Shown one piece after another: positions 12,541 to 23,981 of a stretch of 64,000 bases of DNA. Both the position numbers and the translations under genes were made by a program. Within the stretch, counting starts at the first letter, position 1. Each line of letters opens with the position of its first letter. The notes beneath the pieces were generated by a model. It saw only the letters and a list, made by a program, of their open reading frames with translations. It was not told the origin of the DNA and made no database searches. Source of the DNA: Pyrenophora tritici-repentis (lineage: Eukaryota > Ascomycota > Dothideomycetes > Pleosporales > Pleosporaceae); assembly GCF_003171515.1 (NCBI RefSeq), contig NC_089390.1, forward strand, positions 1,426,001 through 1,490,000. Direction: 5' to 3'.

Positions 12541-13362
12541 ATATCGGCAGTTGATGAACAGTGTCGGTTTCAGTGACGTGGTTCGGCGTGGATTGCATTG
12601 GGCTCATGGGATGTTTCTTTCCTCTACTATACTCCGACCTTTCGAAAGGGTGTCCAGGCTAAAAGAGCACATCAATACCAGGGTGCTTACGTGTTCATGG
12701 GTATCTTCGTGGTCGGTCTGCTGTGTCTTCAGGTACTCTTCCGGCTAGAAGCAATACGAAAGAAAAATGCTAGCTGATGTCAAGCATGGTGACGGCGTTG
12801 AGCGTTCAGTAATAGACTGGTGGTTACATTTTCAATCCAATGCGTGCATTGCACGAAGCGCCAGACCATGATGATTGCAATTGGACTGTTTATCACGTTC
12901 TCGCCCAACTTGCCGTCTGTGTGTGCGCGAACCACGACGGTCGGGCTAATGGATAGCTGGCTGGCAGAGGCGGAATTGACATGTGCCCTCGGCTCGGACG
13001 TCGTGCCGCAACGCGACCCTTCCCCAGATTTCCCCAATGCGTGACTTGAGCTTTATTGCCGGCTGTCGACAGGCCCTGCTTACACGGTCATGCCCTACAC
13101 GTTGATTGTGACAATGACGGTGTAAGTGATTTCCTTTTTGAACACGGCCCAGGTTATGAGCGCCTCCGCTTTTTCCCACAGGCTTTGAGGCAGGTTTCCC
13201 AGTCTCGGACATGTCTCGCATTTTAAGCCGCAGCGGAGCTACTCCGCACGCTGGCGTCGATAGTCTGAGCTCAGCTTGGACAAATGTGTAGATCAAATAG
13301 ATCGATCGCGTGTATATAAGGCCCTGTCCAAACTCTGTTCCGATTGAGCATCGTCGAATAAC
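12541..13362. other. intergenic region, RPL16 to acyl-activating enzyme
   Basis: This contains the RPL16 3' end and the promoter of the next plus-strand gene. Short ORFs on both strands show no coding signature. A TATA element near the right end is listed separately. Confidence 0.5.
13313..13320 (+). promoter_or_regulatory. TATA-box candidate for AMP-binding enzyme
   Basis: The sequence TATATAAG starts 50 bp before the ATG at 13363, a plausible distance for a fungal core promoter with a short leader. Confidence 0.5.
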
Positions 13363-15197
13363 ATGGAGGGCGCCAAAGACCGTCTCAAGCAGCTTGCATC
13401 CCACTTCACGTCCGCAAACCCCGTGCCCGGCCCTGCGCCCATCCACCCCGGCGATAGCCACGAATACCATCACCGACACAATTTCCACACCCTAAGCCCG
13501 ACATGGTTCCTTTGGCGCGCGGCGCAGATAGAACCTGATGCGACGGCCATCTACCACAGAACCGCGAACAACCAGATCCTACGGCGCTCGTATGCCGAAG
13601 CCGCTGACCGCGCGCGAGGATTGGCATACTACTTGAGAAAGCATGGATACAAGCGTGTAGGCATATTGGCGACCAACACGCCGGCCTTCTTGGAAAGCAT
13701 CTTTGCCATTGCCGCGGCTGGGGCTGTCAATGTAGCCATCAACTATCGGCTGAAGCACGATGACATTAGTTACATCTTTCAACACTCGGATGTCGACATG
13801 ATTATTGCCGACGCAGAGTTCGTCGGTCTTTTGGACGATTATCGAAAAGAGCGACCGCATGTACCTATACTCGTGGATACGGATACAGATGCGACTGAAG
13901 GTGAGCTCTCGGGGCCATTCGACGACGCGGTGCTGGAGGGACTAAAGTACGATATCGAGCAAGGAGGAAATGGCTGGGCACATCTCGAGTCGCAAGCAAA
14001 AGACGAAGAGCATGTTATTGCGCTCGCCTATACCAGCGGAACGACCGCACGGCCAAAGGGCGTTGAGTATACCCACCGTGGTGTTTACCTCGCTGCAATG
14101 GGCAACGTCATTGAATCCGGCCTCAACTACCATACCGGGCGCGCCAAGTACCTATGGACTCTGCCAATGTTCCATGCCACAGGCTGGACATTTCCCTGGT
14201 CCGTGACTGCTGTCCGAGGAACCCATTACTGCCTTCGCAAGATAGATTACCCTGAGATCTGGCGCCTGCTTAAGGAAGAAGGCATCACCCATTTCAACGC
14301 CGCACCCACTGTCAACACGCTATTGTGTGCTGCCAAGGAAGCTGAGCGCCTGCCCCAACCAGTCAGAGTCACGGTAGCGGCAAGCCCTCCTTCAGCCTGG
14401 CTCTTTGAACAAATGTCGGACCTAAACTTGCATCCTGTGCACGTCTACGGTTTGACCGAAACATACGGCCCTATAACCAAAGGCTATCATATGCCCGAAT
14501 GGGATAAACTTCCTATCAAGGAAAAGTACGACCGTATGGCGAGACAAGGACATGGATTCATCACTGGGAAAGCGACGCGCGTTATCAAGACCGAACAAGC
14601 CCCTGGCGTACTTATCGATGTAGAGAAGAACGGCCAGGAAATTGGCGAAATCATCTTCGAAGGCAACATCTGCGCAAAGGGGTATTACAAAGACGCCGAG
14701 GCAACGCGCAAGTTATGGGAAGGGGGTTGGTTGCACACTGGGGATCTAGCAGTCTGGCATCCCGACGGGGCTATCAAAATCCTTGACAGAGCAAAGGATA
14801 TCATCATCTCTGGTACGTCATGTCCGCTCTTCTCAAACACAAGATGATAATACAAACTTGCTAACCAATGCCCCTTCTAGGCGGCGAAAACATATCCTCC
14901 GTCGCCCTCGAGGCAATGCTCAGCACGCACCCCTCCATCCTCGAAGTGGGCGTCTGCGCCGTCCCCGATTCGCACTGGGGCGAGCGACCCAAAGCTTTTG
15001 TCACGACGAAAGATGGCACGAATAGCGAGACGTTGGGCCAGGAGGTGATTCAGTGGGCAAAGGAAAATAGCGCTATTAGTCGGTTTATGGTGCCGAGGGA
15101 GGTTGTTGTTGTGAAGGAGTTGCCCAAGACGAGTACGGGGAAGATTCAGAAGAATGTACTTAGGGAGTGGGCGAGGAAGGGGGTTGTGGAGCAGTAA
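13363..15197 (+). CDS. AMP-binding acyl-activating enzyme (acyl-CoA synthetase family)
   Basis: Two exons, 13363-14812 and 14881-15197, with one 68-nt GT-AG intron splitting a Gly codon in IISG|GENI; 588 residues. ANL-superfamily enzymes adenylate a carboxylic acid with ATP and usually pass it to CoA. Visible motifs are the phosphate-binding loop YTSGTTARPKGV (about residue 222), the adenine-binding YGLTETYGP (about residue 362), LHTGDLAVWHPDG and LDRAKDIIISGGENI, and the C-terminal catalytic-lysine motif PKTSTGKIQK. The closest general group is the medium/short-chain or plant-type acyl-activating enzymes. No signal peptide is visible. The C-terminus (KGVVEQ) is not a PTS1 signal, so a cytosolic place is likeliest. 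The substrate cannot be read from sequence. Confidence 0.93.
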
Positions 15198-15589
15198 TTG
15201 TGGGTGTTTGAGTAAAAATTGACTATTCTACCCCGCTTGTACTGTGACTCCTTCTGTCCTCGTCTCCTTCATGTACATGGTTGAACAGACCAGGTGACAG
15301 AAATGGATAGCTTGGAAAGAACCATAGAACCGTTTTAGGTGGTAGATGGTCTTGTACTCAATGTTATCGTCTCTCACGACTGCTCTGTCATAACATGAAA
15401 TGAAAGTATAGACGGAAGATGTGGTAAGCAATTACCGGAAAGAGTGCGCATGATAAGATGATATATAGTCTGCTCTATCGATCTTTTCGAAAACTCAAAC
15501 ACAAAATTATTCCATCTCTATCCCTCTAGAATGCGTTGTATCTCTCCTCTTCTCACTTCCAAACACCTCCACACACCTCAACATGCACT
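15198..15589. other. convergent 3' intergenic region
   Basis: This lies between the stops of the converging acyl-activating enzyme and HUT1 genes. It should hold both 3' UTRs. I see no ORF or RNA gene of interest. Confidence 0.5.
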
Positions 15590-16904
15590 CTACCTTTTCT
15601 TCTCCGCCTCGGCCGCCTTCTTGGCCGCCGCCTTCTTCGCCTTCTCCCTTCTCCCAACCGCAGCCTCGGCACCAATGCCACCAAACACCAGCCCCACACC
15701 AAGCCACTGCATGCCCGTAATCTCGTGTCCAAACCACCACACACTCCATACCATAGTCAGCATCTTCCTCGTCACGGTAACGGTAACAAGCAGCAGACTA
15801 GAAAAGTGGGCGAGCGTATGAAAGATGAAAACCTGACCAATAGCTCCACACGCCGAGAACATGAGAACATCCCAGCCCACGGTCGGATACTGTGTAATAA
15901 AGTTGAGGGCATCAGAGAGTTCCGAAGACGCAGTACCGAGATAAGCGCTCAGAGGCGTACTCGCCAACAGCGGCGTAACCAACAGATAGCCCACCGTCAA
16001 CGCCGTCGACATGATATTCTGCGCACACATCATCTGAGGTCCAGTAAAGCCCTTGAAGGAGGTGAAAATATGATCCTGGACCGTATTCGTAAGGCCGTCA
16101 AACAGTAGATTCACTCCCAACAGCACCAGCCCAATACTCTGTGACGCATCCGCCTTCACACCTTTCTTCGCCGCCTTCTTCGCCGTCGACGGACTGTACA
16201 AAGTAAACACAGCCACGCCCAACGTCACGAAACCAATGACGGCGTACTTGTACAGCGGATACCGCTTCTGGAACAGAGAGATGTGCAGAAACATGACGGG
16301 TAGCAGTTTGCAACTCTTGGCTAGGATGAAGGTTACGTAGTCGATGTGTTTTAGACTGGCGTAGCCAAAGGGCGAGGCGAGCGACGAGGTGAGGGCGATG
16401 CCGAGGAGGGGCAGGAGGATGGCGCGCGAAGGGAAGATTGGAAGCACTTTCCGCGTGCCGGTGACGGGGTCTTTGCGGGCGGAGAGGAAGAGGTACATGA
16501 GGCCGGTTATGGCGGCGAAGGCGGATTGTACTGTGTTGAGGAAGATGGAGTAGGTGAAGCGTTGGTGTGTGGGGCCGTGGGTGGTGGTTGTTAGACGCTC
16601 TTGGATCCACGCCCAGGTCATGCTGTTGGGGGAGAGTTGTAGTTAGTTACGGGTATTCCTTCTTCTTTTCGGCGCGCTGTTGGGCTGATGTGTCGACTTA
16701 CAAACTACCGTATATACCTGCTACACATATCACTAGTTGGAAGAGACCTGCTTCCTTCTGCTCTTGTGGGTTTCGCGCAAGTAGCTCCGCTTGCTCTTCC
16801 AACTTCTGCTCAATCGAGTGCATGGTGCCATCTTGTTGGTGATGCGCATTTCCATTTGTGGTGCCGTTGGTCTGATTGACGTTTCGTCGGACGGGTTCGG
16901 CCAT
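15590..16904 (-). CDS. HUT1: UDP-galactose/nucleotide-sugar transporter, HUT1 family (SLC35B1)
   Basis: Two exons, 16904-16702 and 16622-15590, joined in phase at YGS|FMTWAW; 411 residues. A hydrophilic cytosolic N-terminus of about 50 residues precedes the first membrane segment (LFQLVICVAGIYGSFMTW). About nine further hydrophobic segments follow, as expected for a ten-TM drug/metabolite-transporter fold. Family words are QERLTT, PFGYASLKHIDYVTFILAKSCKLLPVM, FDGLTNTVQD and VTVTRKMLTMVWSV. SLC35B1/HUT1 proteins sit in the ER and carry UDP-galactose and/or adenine nucleotides into the lumen to support glycosylation and folding. The tail is strongly basic (AEAEKKR), resembling but not exactly matching a KKXX ER-retrieval signal. 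Confidence 0.92.
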
Positions 16905-17645
16905 TTTGTGTGCACTTGCGTGCTTGTAAAAGTCGTCTAATGCTTGATCAAGTACACGTCGCGTCTTTTTGACCCTCTACAAATGAATAATGCACACGAA
17001 GAAGCCGCGGACCAACCGTAACAGAGGCACAGTATAGACAGGAAGATGATGGAAGAAAAGCTAGGCAAGGAAAAGTGACAACTGTCTTATTAATCTCGAG
17101 GTTTTACATGGACTTTTTTGCGCAAAAGTCAACCGTGGCATCAAGTCGCGCCAGCCCCGGAGCTAAGACGGAGAACGCTAATTGACCTTGTGGGCACGAG
17201 CACGAGCCGTCCAGGTTCGAGGGCGACTTCAGGGATCGGAACTCGGAAACGGGAATCGGAATCTAGCGCCGCGCGCCGCGCGCCGCCCACCAAGGTCCCA
17301 GACTTTCGCTAATGGCGGGGGGGGGCGCGCTCGCTCCAATGCCAGCTCCCTTGCTGCTTGCTTCACTTTGCGGCAACGGTGCACAAGCTTGGAGGGGTTT
17401 CTCGCCTGCATCCGTGTGTACATTTGTTGCTTGTATTTGGAGTATGCTATATACTTGTACTCTACCCATTGTAGGTTCAAAGCTGATGCTACAAACGCCC
17501 TTGGCTCCGCCTGTCGTAAAATCGTGAACAATGCTCCCAAATAGAGAGAAAAAGAAACGCCGGGATCCTGCAAGCCGAGGCGGGCGAATGCAATGTCACA
17601 CCGCCGCCCTCCCAGCCGCAGGCCATGCAAAACACAAACACCCCA
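16905..17645. other. intergenic region with GC-rich block
   Basis: This separates two minus-strand genes and should contain the HUT1 promoter. At 17266-17290 there is a pure G/C block with a CGCGCCG-type repeat, followed by a G-run near 17313-17326. No coding ORF is convincing. Confidence 0.45.
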
Positions 17646-18317
17646 TCAAGCCTCACCCCTCACAATCTTCGCAACTGCGCTTTTGACCAATACCCACATG
17701 GGCCCCGCATTGACTTCCTTGCCGTTTAGATCCTCCATCCCGCACTTCCTCTTCCAAGCCTCCCTCCACCCCCTCTCCGTGTCCTTTTGCTTCAATCGCA
17801 TCAGCTGACCAGACCTCTTGCCTTGCCTCCTATACCCCGCCATGAAGGCATCCCACTCTTTTCTCTCCTGCACAAAAATGACGACGCCGTTGCCTGCGTC
17901 GATTGGCTGGCTGCCTCCCGACAGGATCCGCGCCTCCCACGCGCTGCCGAGAGACTGGAACGTGAATGTCGACGTATCCAACACGTAGTACCTTTTGCGC
18001 TTGCCGAACTTTGATGCGGCGCTGGATGACGGTGTAATCCAGTGCGTGGCGCGTGAGTAGATGCCGTCTGCTAGTGCTTCGTGGAGGAGCTCCGACGCTA
18101 CGTATTGACGACACTGGAGCAGCAGCTTGTTGCGTAGCAACGTGATGTTGATGTCTGGGTGTGCTGTAGGAACCTGTGGCGAGTGGGAGAGCAAGGCCTT
18201 GTTTTGCGTGCGTGTTGACCGCGCGGGGGGCTTGGATATCCGTCCAGACGCTCGTATGACTGTGATGGGGTTGGTGAATTGGTGGGGTGCTATCGTCTGC
18301 GTCTGAATAGGCGCCAT
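17646..18317 (-). CDS. hypothetical protein, 223 aa
   Basis: Single exon. The first ATG in frame is at 18317; the frame opens further up only with a non-ATG codon. I do not recognise a domain. The N-terminal 50 residues are Thr/Pro/Gln/Ser-rich and probably disordered. The centre contains RKRYYVLDTSTFTFQSLGSAWEARI and GNGVVIFVQERKEWDAFMAGY, which look folded. The C-terminal third is basic (RRQGKRSGQLMRLKQKDTER) and ends with MWVLVKSAVAKIVRGEA. There is no signal peptide and no membrane segment. The mixed, non-repetitive composition and Trp content argue for a real protein rather than a shadow ORF. Confidence 0.65.
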   Translation of the reverse strand: MAPIQTQTIAPHQFTNPITVIRASGRISKPPARSTRTQNKALLSHSPQVPTAHPDINITLLRNKLLLQCRQYVASELLHEALADGIYSRATHWITPSSSAASKFGKRKRYYVLDTSTFTFQSLGSAWEARILSGGSQPIDAGNGVVIFVQERKEWDAFMAGYRRQGKRSGQLMRLKQKDTERGWREAWKRKCGMEDLNGKEVNAGPMWVLVKSAVAKIVRGEA

Positions 18318-19602
18318 GGTTGTCAAGTCTTGTGAAGCCGTGGATGCTATGTGGTCGTATCGTAGTCAAGGTGTACTAAGGCCGAAGATTTTTGGGAGCA
18401 CACAAGTTTGGAGAGGACGGAAATGGAGAAAAGAGGGAATGTGCGGTCAAGAAACATCTTTAACCACCATGCGTCCCTTCCTAGAACAGCATAGCTCATG
18501 AAAAGACAGCTGCCATCCCAGCCTCGGAAATCAGTCGGGCGTCAAATCTGTCTTGCCTAGTGTACCAATCCTAGTCGTCCTGGGCGATCCTGGCAGGATT
18601 AGCGACCTGTCCGCTGGCTGCCGCCAAACCTCACCGCGGGCTTGTGCCGCGTGGGGTGCCCTCGTCTACACATCAACTTCCGCCGCCCGACTACAACATT
18701 ATTACCATGCTTGATACCGTATTCGAGAATGCATGCCGTGTAGCTGAAGTGATGAAGACTCTGGAGTGGCCTGTGGAGATCACCTTGTGGGTCCGAGCGT
18801 AGCCCCATGACGTACATCAACTATTCGCCTAGTCAGAACGAAGGGTCCGACCACTCGCACAGCCTTGCCTGTACGTGCTCTCATTTCCCCCATTATGCAC
18901 AAAATCTTCGCTTTCGTATCTCAAACCTACCGACGATTCAAATCATAACGAGCACAATATTCAGCACATTATTCAGCACATCGATAGTACATCTTGTTTC
19001 ATTATATCGGCCTTGTTGGTGGGAGAGTGATGGTAGGGTCTATGGGAAGCTAGTTTCGGGTAGAGCATGAGGGAGTGATTAGGGAGGATACATCGAGCCG
19101 TGGTAGTAGGAGAGAGTATGAGATGATGAGAAGAATCACTGTTCTCTCCCACTTCTTCTTCGCCCAGAAAACCCCAAAAATGGATGCCAGAGCTGCTACC
19201 CATGAGCAGATATGCTATCCGGATATCAAAGGCCATAACGTCATGATATTCGTGAGCCGCTCAGCGTGCACTCAGATCTCGACTTCTCTCTCGACACTAG
19301 AAAGAAAAGCAAACAATGTTCCCAAACAGTCCGTGGTATCCATCAGTTAACAGCAAGTAAGAAATTCAGCAAATCCATGCTTTTGTTATCGCTTTCCGCG
19401 GGCTTCCAGCTCCAGACGCGTAAAGACATACAGGTTGAGGACGGAGAAAGCCAGTGATACATATCAGAGCCGGATGGACTCCGCATCGTTTCGCCAACTC
19501 CAGATAGGACGGTACAGTTGCCACAATGAAGGCGTGGTGGTAGTACCAACATCAGCCATCACCCGCGCCGATGCCGGAAGGCAGATCTGCCGGCTAAGCG
19601 GC
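18318..19602. other. intergenic region, no gene seen
   Basis: About 1.3 kb between two minus-strand genes. It should hold the promoter of the 223-aa hypothetical gene and the 3' UTR of the KH gene. ORFs under about 90 codons occur, without domains. No repeat or RNA gene is visible. Confidence 0.5.
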
Positions 19603-20743
19603 CTATTCCTGTGCCTGGCTACGTCGCATCTTCTCAGCCTCGAGGTTCTCGTACAAGAGGTAGAGGGCCTTTTCATTAGCACTGGCGCTACCAGTAATGG
19701 TGAACATGCGCTCGCCCGTGTCATCATGCGGTGCTTTCGCAATGGAGATGCGAGCGTTGGAGGTCTTCCGGATCTCGCTGATCTTGGTACCACCGCGTCC
19801 TATGATACAACCGACCATGTCAGATGGGATGCTTATGTTCTGGGTCTGCATCTCTTCGCCGTCTTCGGTATGCGTCGGGGGCGGGGGCCTGCTGGCGGCA
19901 TCGGAGCCGGATCGTCGAGAGAAAGCAGGCGGCGAATCGCTGAAATCAGCACCGTGACCGGTGCGGTTGTACGAGCGTCCGCCCATACTACCACTAGGCG
20001 CGCTACCCCCGTTGGAAAGCGGACCGGGGCCAGCGCCGGGTTGGACCCTGACGACGGGGTTGTAGAGGACAGTGCCATAGCCGCGCTCATGGTCGTCGAT
20101 AAGGCACTTGCCAATCTCCCAGACAGCCTTCTCGATGCCAGCCGGAGATCCTTGGACTTCGACGATACGCTCAGTAGACTGGGGTAGCATTTCCTTTTGT
20201 GCAACCATTCGTACACCGGACGCATCTTGAATCTGCTTGATCTTGAGGCCCTGGCGACCAATGATGGTGCCCATCTGGTTGTGCGAGATGAGGAGGCGGA
20301 TGGCTGCAGAGGTTAGCTTGTAATAATGTAGTGTAAGGCGGCTACGTACGATGGGTGCCGTCGGTGCGAATGACGCCGCCCATGCCCATGGCAGGTGCGC
20401 CCTCGAGTAACCCTTTAGCGGCCAAGCCGTATGCCTTTGAGATACCAGAGAGACTACCGGTGACGGAGAGGACGCGGTCATGAACGCCTTGAACGACCTT
20501 GCTGACACCGGCGCGCACGCCAGTCTCGTCGCGTAGGTCGGCGACGTTCTTGCCCGCCTTGCCAATGATGACTCCGGCCTCCTTGGATGAGACAATGGCT
20601 CGCAGGGTGAGCTGCGACTCAGCGTACTCTTCCTCGGTGCGCGGGGCTACTTCGCCCTCACCGTCCATGTTGAGGCGGTCAAGCTGGTCGGCGACGCGGC
20701 TGGCATCTTGGCCGGGGCCGGGCTGAGGCTCTTCAGTGGACAT
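19603..20743 (-). CDS. triple KH-domain RNA-binding protein (Rnc1/Pbp2/PCBP-like)
   Basis: Two exons, 20743-20350 and 20303-19603, joined in phase at DGTH|PIRLLI; 364 residues. Three KH domains are visible through their G-x-x-G loops: IIGKAGKNV (about residue 60), IIGRQGLKI (about residue 145) and IIGRGGTKI (about residue 285). A Gly/Ser/Pro linker separates KH2 from KH3. This layout matches fungal poly(C)-binding proteins such as S. pombe Rnc1 and yeast Hek2/Pbp2, which bind mRNAs to control stability or translation. I chose the ATG before STEEPQPGP; an in-frame upstream start at 20890 would add about 49 residues and may be leader. Probably cytoplasmic and nuclear. Confidence 0.93.
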
Positions 20744-21677
20744 GTTGTAGGGATGGCCTAGAAAGTGCTGCACGTCGTTAGTGACGTAGTTATGCGACGC
20801 GCGCAATGTCGCAGTGCTTACAAGAGGAAGGGAGGAGGCGGAGACGGAGCGTGGGGGTAGGTGAGGTGGGGTGAGGGGTGTGAAGAACACGTGTTGAGCG
20901 TGTCCAGACTATGGGCGTCGACCGTTAGTGGTTTGTGCTGAGGGTTGTCTATCAAGTTTGGCTGCAGGTTTACTACTCACAGGCGATGACGGAAGTAGCG
21001 GAGGAGAGAGTCGGTGCGGGAGGTTACCGACAGGTAAGAGGAGAGCAAGGGTGGAGGAGCGGAGGGGAGAGAATTGGGGATGCGTGGGAGGGAGGAAGTG
21101 TGGTGGCAGAGAGCCAGATGCAAGAGGGTGCAGATAGTGGAGGTAAGGTGACGGAGAGGCCAGGCTCTGGGTCTGAGCAATATTTGGGCGGCCGGCTGTA
21201 GCTTCCTCTTAGCGAGGTAAGTGGACGAGCCTTGCCTGATTGACAAGGACTGCGGGTGCTGGCAGCAGCTACGGAAGATTTTGATGCAGTAGACGCTGTC
21301 CTCGTGCAGCAGGTAGCACTGTCGCCCTGGAAGCAATTGCTGTGCCTTGCCTGCAGCCTGGCGTTTGAATCCATCCACCTGTTTGCAAGTCCTCGCGCGC
21401 CCCATCCGCGACACACAATGAACCCCGCGTGCACGAGCCCCATCAACGGCAGTGTCTCCACGAAGATGCAGCTAAAGTTGCAGTATTGGCCCGCATTGCT
21501 TGAATTTTCTGCATGTTTGCGCCCTCGAAATGGCTGATTGGCCAGTGTGTACGGAATTTCAGCTACTCAATACCGCCCTTACCAACCACGTATGCGCTGG
21601 CTACATACTCATAGCGCCTTCCTCCAACGCCACTCTCAGCTTCCACACGGCCACGTCTCGTTTCTTGCCTAGGTCCC
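20744..21677. other. intergenic region, upstream of KH gene
   Basis: This holds the likely 5' leader and promoter of the KH gene, which may include a leader intron, and the 3' UTR of the minus-strand dehydrogenase. Purine-rich G/A stretches occur near 20990-21110. No coding ORF is supported. Confidence 0.45.
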
Positions 21678-22873
21678 TTACTTATGCGCCTCAAAGATGA
21701 CCTTCTGTACCTGCATCTTGTTGAATATGTCGTAGCCCTCTACTGCTTCACTCAGTGGCATGATCTTGTCGGCCATGAATCTGTCATGAATATCAGCATT
21801 CGTCCACTCGATTCTGAACAGACTTACCCAAGCTTGTCTTGATGCTTCTTCAAGCTCTTTAATGCCTCCTCAAAAACGCTCCTCACAGGACAGCGACCCA
21901 TCTGTATCCTCAAGTTCTTGTTGTACGCATCATCGCCAGTCCAGGGAATTTCGCCATTGTGCACACCAACGGAGCTGATGACACCCCATGGCCGAATCAA
22001 TTCATAGCCCATGCGTAGCGCGGGAGAGAGGCCCACGACTTCAATGACAATATCTGCACCGCGGCCGTCTGTGAGTTCCTTGACGCGTTTGCCTAGTCCC
22101 TCGCGATCAGACTGAAAGTTCCATGGTTCTGCTCCCAGTGACTTGGCGAGGTCAAGTCGCGAGGGCACAGAGTCTACTGCGAGCACGTGTTTGGGCTTGT
22201 AGTCCATGATGTTACAGAGTGCGCATAGAGCGACAGGACCGCATCCGATGAGTACAACAACACTGTCTTGTATCTCTTCCGGAGTCGAGTATTGGAAGCC
22301 GTTCTTCGCCGCAAAGAAGCCCGTGGGGAAGATATCGGCCATCAAGACGAGCACCTCGTCTTTGATTCCTGGGGGTGCTTTGACAGCCGTCGAGTCTGCG
22401 AGGGGAACTCGCACGTACTCCGCCTGGGCGCCATCAAGGCCGGTAGATCCAAATAGCTGGGATTTGACGCATCGTGATGAACAGCCGTGTTTGCAATAGA
22501 AGCATTCACCGCAGCTGGTTGTAAATGGAGTTACGACATAATCGCCGGCTTTGAAGTTTTTCACAGACGAGCCGACGTCGTGGACGTGTCCTGTAAACTC
22601 GTGTCCCATGACAAAGTCAGTACCAGATGGCTGGTGGCCGCGGAAGACGTGTAGTTCGCTGGGTAAGTTTTGTCAGATACAGTTTCTCGACAGTAATTGT
22701 CACGCACCTTCCACACAAAGCCGTCTGTAGAACATTAGTATATGATAATGCTGGTGTAGTGAGCAATCTACCTTGTCGACTTTGACGATAATATCTCCTG
22801 CATCTTTGATTGCTGGTATAGGCCTGTCTTCAACCACAACGCTCCCCGGTCCTTTGAACACCACTGCTTTCAT
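21678..22873 (-). CDS. zinc-dependent MDR alcohol dehydrogenase
   Basis: Four exons: 22873-22772, 22724-22708 (17 nt), 22658-21828 and 21780-21678; 350 residues, normal for medium-chain dehydrogenases. The tiny exon 2 encodes TALCG, which carries the first catalytic-zinc Cys. The GHE motif (MGHEFTGHV) supplies the second ligand region. The structural zinc loop is CGECFYCKHGCSSRC. The NAD(P)-binding glycine motif follows as VVLIGCGPVALCAL. The enzyme oxidises an alcohol or reduces an aldehyde with NAD(P). The FAAKNGFQ and ADIFPTGFF words are close to the threonine/formaldehyde-type subgroup, but the substrate is not determinable. No targeting signal is visible, so a cytosolic place is likely. 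Confidence 0.92.
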
Positions 22874-23594
22874 GTTACTTTGGTATCGGAGTTGGCTTGA
22901 GATGGGCGACCAGTGGAGTTGATGTATGAAAATGAGGGGATGACAGCAGAAGACGACTTCAAATTTGACTACATGCCCAGAGAGGGGATGCTACATGCAG
23001 CCGAGTGGACCCGAGGTTCTGCATATAGCACGCGAGCTCTGACGACATGAGGCCGGTGCAAAAGTCCCCTCGGTCATCCCATCTTGAACTACCCCACCGA
23101 GGCATGTTGGCTGCGGGGTAGTCAACGGCACCAGCAGCGAAGGCATCTGAGGCCGAGCGATTTTTTGACCCGGGACTTAGATAACTGTCGAAACCTGCAC
23201 TACAGGTCACTAAGTCAAGCGTGCTCACTGGGTGACGCCATGAGGCTCTACCCAAGTATATGGACGCACGCTGCGTTTCGCTAAAGGTGGATATTCCCGG
23301 GAAGCGCGACAAGAAATCTCCGCACATTTCCGGGCGGATACCGATATCGCTGTGGCGAGCTAAACTGGTGTAAGTAGAGCCTGGGCAGATACGTGAAACG
23401 CGGAATAGAAAGACTACGAAGACATCAAAGCCAACTTATCAAAGATGATATAATCCATTTGACCAACCTGACGCCAGTTTGGTAATATCGTAAGACATAA
23501 AACGCCTCCATTTAATCCAATCCATCCGTATCCAATCCGAGACTCCCTTCAGATGCCCATTAAAGTGACGCCGATGCTGCGTGGTGCAGTTCCC
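22874..23594. other. intergenic region, no gene seen
   Basis: This lies between two minus-strand genes: the dehydrogenase promoter on the left and the Yippee 3' UTR on the right. A 122-codon minus ORF overlaps it without a domain or composition suggesting a protein. Confidence 0.5.
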
Positions 23595-23981
23595 TCAGGT
23601 GACGGTGCAGAGAAGTTCCTCTTCCAAGATGAACTTGCCCTCTTTGTACTTCTCGCTGGCCTCGTATGCCTTGTCATACTTCCAGCCGACCGTCTCCTTG
23701 CACTGGCGACAGTGTATGTCACGTACTATGTGGCGACCAGTTGTCATGTTGCGCTCGTTTGGGTCTGACTCGGTGATATTGACGACGCTGTCGAACAGAT
23801 AGGCTTTGCCGTGCTGACCGCGGAAGTTCTAGGGCATGTTAGCGCAGCGCGCGCGACTGGAAGGAGAGCAAAGCGCACTCACCCTGCTGAGGATGTCATC
23901 GTGGTTGGATAGGTGTGTCTTGCAGTTCTTGCAGCCATAGATGCGCGAAGAGTTTAGATAGATGTTGTACGTGAGACCCAT
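23595..23981 (-). CDS. Yippee-like zinc-binding protein (Moh1 family)
   Basis: Two exons, 23981-23883 and 23828-23595, joined at ILSR|NFRGQHGKAYLF; 110 residues, the exact family size. It starts MGLTYNIYLNSSRIYGCKNC. The two zinc-binding Cys pairs are C-K-N-C in the N-terminal half and C-R-Q-C (DIHCRQCKETVGWKYDKAYE) in the second half, separated by the usual distance. The motifs GRHIVRDIHC and GKFILEE are diagnostic. Yippee proteins are small beta-tent zinc folds related to cereblon's ligand domain. In metazoans and yeast they are linked to GID/CTLH ubiquitin-ligase complexes and stationary-phase survival. The frame extends upstream to another ATG at 24086, but conservation supports MGLTYN as the start. 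Confidence 0.95.
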
